Assembly: GCA_025351555.1 (NCBI GenBank)
Contig: JANXVS010000499.1
Span: 1-8,070 of the forward strand
Direction: 5' to 3'
Origin: Pseudomonadota bacterium
GTDB taxonomy: Bacteria > Pseudomonadota > Gammaproteobacteria > Xanthomonadales > Rhodanobacteraceae
Length of the DNA stretch: 8,070 nt
Shown: positions 7,201-8,070 of the stretch, in pieces
Position numbering within the stretch: the stretch's first letter is position 1
Layout: each line of letters begins with the position of its first letter
Made by a program: the position numbers and the translations under genes
Notes under the pieces: model-generated
Databases searched by the model: none
What the model was told of the DNA's origin: nothing
What the model saw: only the letters and a program-made list of their open reading frames with translations

Positions 7201-8070
7201 GACATCACCACCCTGGTCGACGGCGATCCGCGCAACAACAAGCTCAAGCGCCAGCTCACCTGGAATGAGAACGGCGTGCTCAAGGGCGCGCGCCATCTCG
7301 CGATAGCCGGTAACACCTTCTATGTGTCAGCCGACGCCGGTGTCGTCGTGCTCGATATGAGCGACCCGCTCAAGCCGCACTACCTGACCACGATTGCGAT
7401 CGCGAATGCACAGGCGGCTCAGGTACAATTTCGCTATCTTTTCGTCAGCGCGAAGGATGGCCTGCACGTCGTCGACATCACCCATCCCGACAAGGCACAC
7501 GAAGTTCAAAGCGCCTTCGTGCCACTGCGCGATGGCTATAAGCTGCACGTTGCGCGCACTTATGCCTATGTCGCCGATGGTGCAGACGGCTTGGCCATCA
7601 TCGACGTGACCAACCCCGAGAAGCCCTTCGTCTACCAGATGTTCAACGCTGGCGGCAAGATTTCCGACGCTCGCGACGTCGTCGTCGCCACCACCAATGC
7701 CTCTTTGTACGCCTATGTCGCCGACGGCAAGAACGGTCTCAAGGTACTGCAACTGACCAGCCCCGAATCGCAGCCGAAGTTTTACGGCTTCAGCCCCGAT
7801 CCGAAGCCGGCGCTGATCGCCTGGTACGCGACCAAGCAGCCTGCGCTATCGCTGTCACGTGGACTGGAACGCGACCGTGCCGTGGATGAAAGCGGCAACC
7901 AGATTGCGGTCTTCGGTCGCATCGGCGGACGCCCATTCCATCTGGATGAGATGCAGAAGCTTTATCTGAACAAGGATGGGAAGCCGTGGTTTGTGGGTGA
8001 CGCGCCTAGCGACGGCAGTAGGAATCATCCTGTGATTGGTGCGGCGGACAAAAAGACGCCAAAGATGAAT
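4273..8070 (+). CDS. Decaheme c-type cytochrome fused to a C-terminal LVIVD-type beta-propeller (3' end outside window)
   Basis: From ATG 4273 the frame is open for 1266 codons to the right edge with no stop, so the gene is truncated at its 3' end. Residues 1-23 are a Sec signal peptide (KWVK, hydrophobic core, AFA before His24); there is no lipobox. Ten CxxCH motifs start at residues 55, 77, 163, 334, 391, 527, 554, 665, 676 and 782. About 26 further histidines lie in this part, enough for bis-His ligation of every heme. Two long stretches without motifs (168-333 and 396-526) contain ordered-looking sequence, such as WGAAAYNNGILPYKH and ERGGRNIGTIFPEIGLP. From about residue 870, six LVIVD-type blades follow (starting at 881, 963, 1016, 1055, 1097 and 1146), then a tail of over 100 residues. 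Ten bases separate it from the porin, with only a weak purine-rich site (GAGAA, 4261-4265) upstream. The cytochrome would be matured by the Ccm system and act in the periplasm or at the cell surface as a multi-electron carrier or reductase. The propeller may bind a partner or substrate. The specific substrate cannot be told from this sequence. Confidence 0.93.
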   Translation, partial: MTNAKWVKVAALVFLTQTPGAFAHEEQPILRSYTSAPSAPAFQTWDDAGKKSAGCVSCHTQSDRKTMHANEAVVLGCTDCHGGDANVFTPPGETYSADDHHGTRDWSAGYRATMDKAHVLPRFPEHWNTSANPERSYTWWMKESPEFVRFVNPGDLRAATESCGACHLPVIQANQKSLMANAAMFWGAAAYNNGILPYKHSVLGEAYTRDGVGAITDSQIEPDANMAKHGILPKIYPMPAWETTPPADIFRVFERGGRNIGTIFPEIGLPDESGLIQRLEEPGRPDLKQSNRGPGTGQRVAIPVLNIVKTRLNDPFIWMLGTNDNPGDFRSSGCSACHVVYANDRDTFHSAIYAKYGNMGLSQQVDPTISHSESGHPIKHEFTRQIPTSQCMICHMHQPNMFINTMLGFTMWDYESDAPAMWPKQQKYPTDEEARKILDRNPEEAAIRGNWGDVNFLKDDSLQNPQLHDTQFADYHGHGWNFRGVYARDRKGDLLDKNRQIVADDDPDKWKKTVHLQSIHVDVGMQCVDCHYAQDNHGDGYVKAEVMGAVEIQCQDCHGTVDKLPTLKTSGPAATQYGKDLLLIRNPDGKKRFDWDGGKLIQRSAVTPGLEWNVALLKNDSVPGAPGYDAKAVRAHTVAMDPDTQRFGADVPKDKRAHSEDKMLCYTCHTSWTTSCGGCHLPIQANWKTDRHKYEGGETRNFATYNPQVARDDMFFLGVHGEIKDHKIAPVRSSSALILSSTNINREKIYIQQPPISSAGYSSQAFAPHYPHTERKTETKDCDDCHLSKANDNNAILAQTLLLGTKFIDFIGYHAWVGEEGGIGAVQVTEWDEPQAVIGSYLHKYAYPDWFKAHQDRGEKLEVAQEHNAGVSNCIQLRGEYLYVAEGAKGMRVYDVASVANKGFSEKLVTAPFSPLGQDTHIASKDATCVEMATTQPVDPVRNKSDLMQGANQEQLMHPIYRYAFITDAEEGLIATDITTLVDGDPRNNKLKRQLTWNENGVLKGARHLAIAGNTFYVSADAGVVVLDMSDPLKPHYLTTIAIANAQAAQVQFRYLFVSAKDGLHVVDITHPDKAHEVQSAFVPLRDGYKLHVARTYAYVADGADGLAIIDVTNPEKPFVYQMFNAGGKISDARDVVVATTNASLYAYVADGKNGLKVLQLTSPESQPKFYGFSPDPKPALIAWYATKQPALSLSRGLERDRAVDESGNQIAVFGRIGGRPFHLDEMQKLYLNKDGKPWFVGDAPSDGSRNHPVIGAADKKTPKMN
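4435..6630 (+). other. Heme-binding region with ten CxxCH motifs
   Basis: Motifs and positions: CVSCH 4435-4449, CTDCH 4501-4515, CGACH 4759-4773, CSACH 5272-5286, CMICH 5443-5457, CVDCH 5851-5865, CQDCH 5932-5946, CYTCH 6265-6279, CGGCH 6298-6312 and CDDCH 6616-6630. All are in the frame of the 4273 gene. Motifs 8 and 9 are separated by only six residues (CYTCHTSWTTSCGGCH), so their hemes should lie almost in contact. Motif 5 continues as CMICHMHQPNMF, which puts a histidine two residues after the motif. No CxxCK or other variant heme site was noticed. Confidence 0.93.
6880..7764 (+). repeat. Six LVIVD-type beta-propeller repeats at the protein level
   Basis: Six related blade cores can be read: YLYVAEGAKGMRVYDV (from 6913), YAFITDAEEGLIATDI (from 7159), FYVSADAGVVVLDMSDP (from 7318), YLFVSAKDGLHVVDITHP (from 7435), YAYVADGADGLAIIDVTNP (from 7561) and YAYVADGKNGLKVLQLTSP (from 7708). 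The pattern, aromatic-x-YV-A/S-D-x-x-x-G-L-x-V-x-D-(x)-x-x-P, is that of the LVIVD repeat, which forms beta-propellers. Blades 3-6 are evenly spaced at 39-49 residues. The first interval is 82 residues and includes an insertion with Cys929, which could pair with Cys874 ahead of blade 1; neither is in a heme motif. Confidence 0.85.

Noticed and set aside
4246..7752. Several 90-270 codon minus-strand frames opposite the decaheme gene (for example 6475-7296)
   Set aside because: All are antisense to a gene whose frame is secured by ten heme motifs and six propeller blades; none shows a recognisable domain.

Overview
The window carries four genes, all on the + strand, with no mobile element, tRNA, rRNA or CRISPR array visible. 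It looks like part of a respiratory or extracellular-electron-transfer locus of a GC-rich, diderm (Gram-negative) bacterium. Support for this comes from 13 CxxCH heme c motifs in two genes, an outer-membrane-type lipoprotein signal, and a protein with the look of an outer-membrane beta-barrel. A proteobacterium is plausible, but the sequence alone does not fix the taxon.

Layout. (1) Positions 1-279 are the C-terminal end of a multiheme c-type cytochrome cut by the left edge, with three CxxCH motifs. (2) Positions 280-388 are a 109-bp gap, the only real intergenic space, ending in a strong Shine-Dalgarno. (3) Positions 389-2428 encode a 679-residue lipoprotein with two GlcG/HbpS-like (DUF336) domains. 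(4) Positions 2430-4262 encode a 610-residue exported protein with the features of an outer-membrane porin. It starts one base after the previous stop. (5) From 4273 to the right edge one frame stays open for 1266 codons without a stop. It encodes a signal peptide, a ten-CxxCH cytochrome region and a C-terminal six-blade LVIVD-type beta-propeller. This is the largest gene here and is easily missed because its stop lies outside the window.

How they may work together. The last three genes are packed with gaps of 1 and 10 bases and are almost certainly co-transcribed. A porin next to large multiheme cytochromes is the general plan of porin-cytochrome conduits, which move electrons across the outer membrane to or from an external partner such as a metal oxide, an electrode or another cell. 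The present set differs from the MtrCAB plan. The porin has no CxxC, the decaheme protein has a type I signal peptide rather than a lipobox and ends in a propeller, and the anchored partner is a tandem HbpS-like protein. The conduit role is inference; gene content, motifs and spacing are read directly from the sequence.
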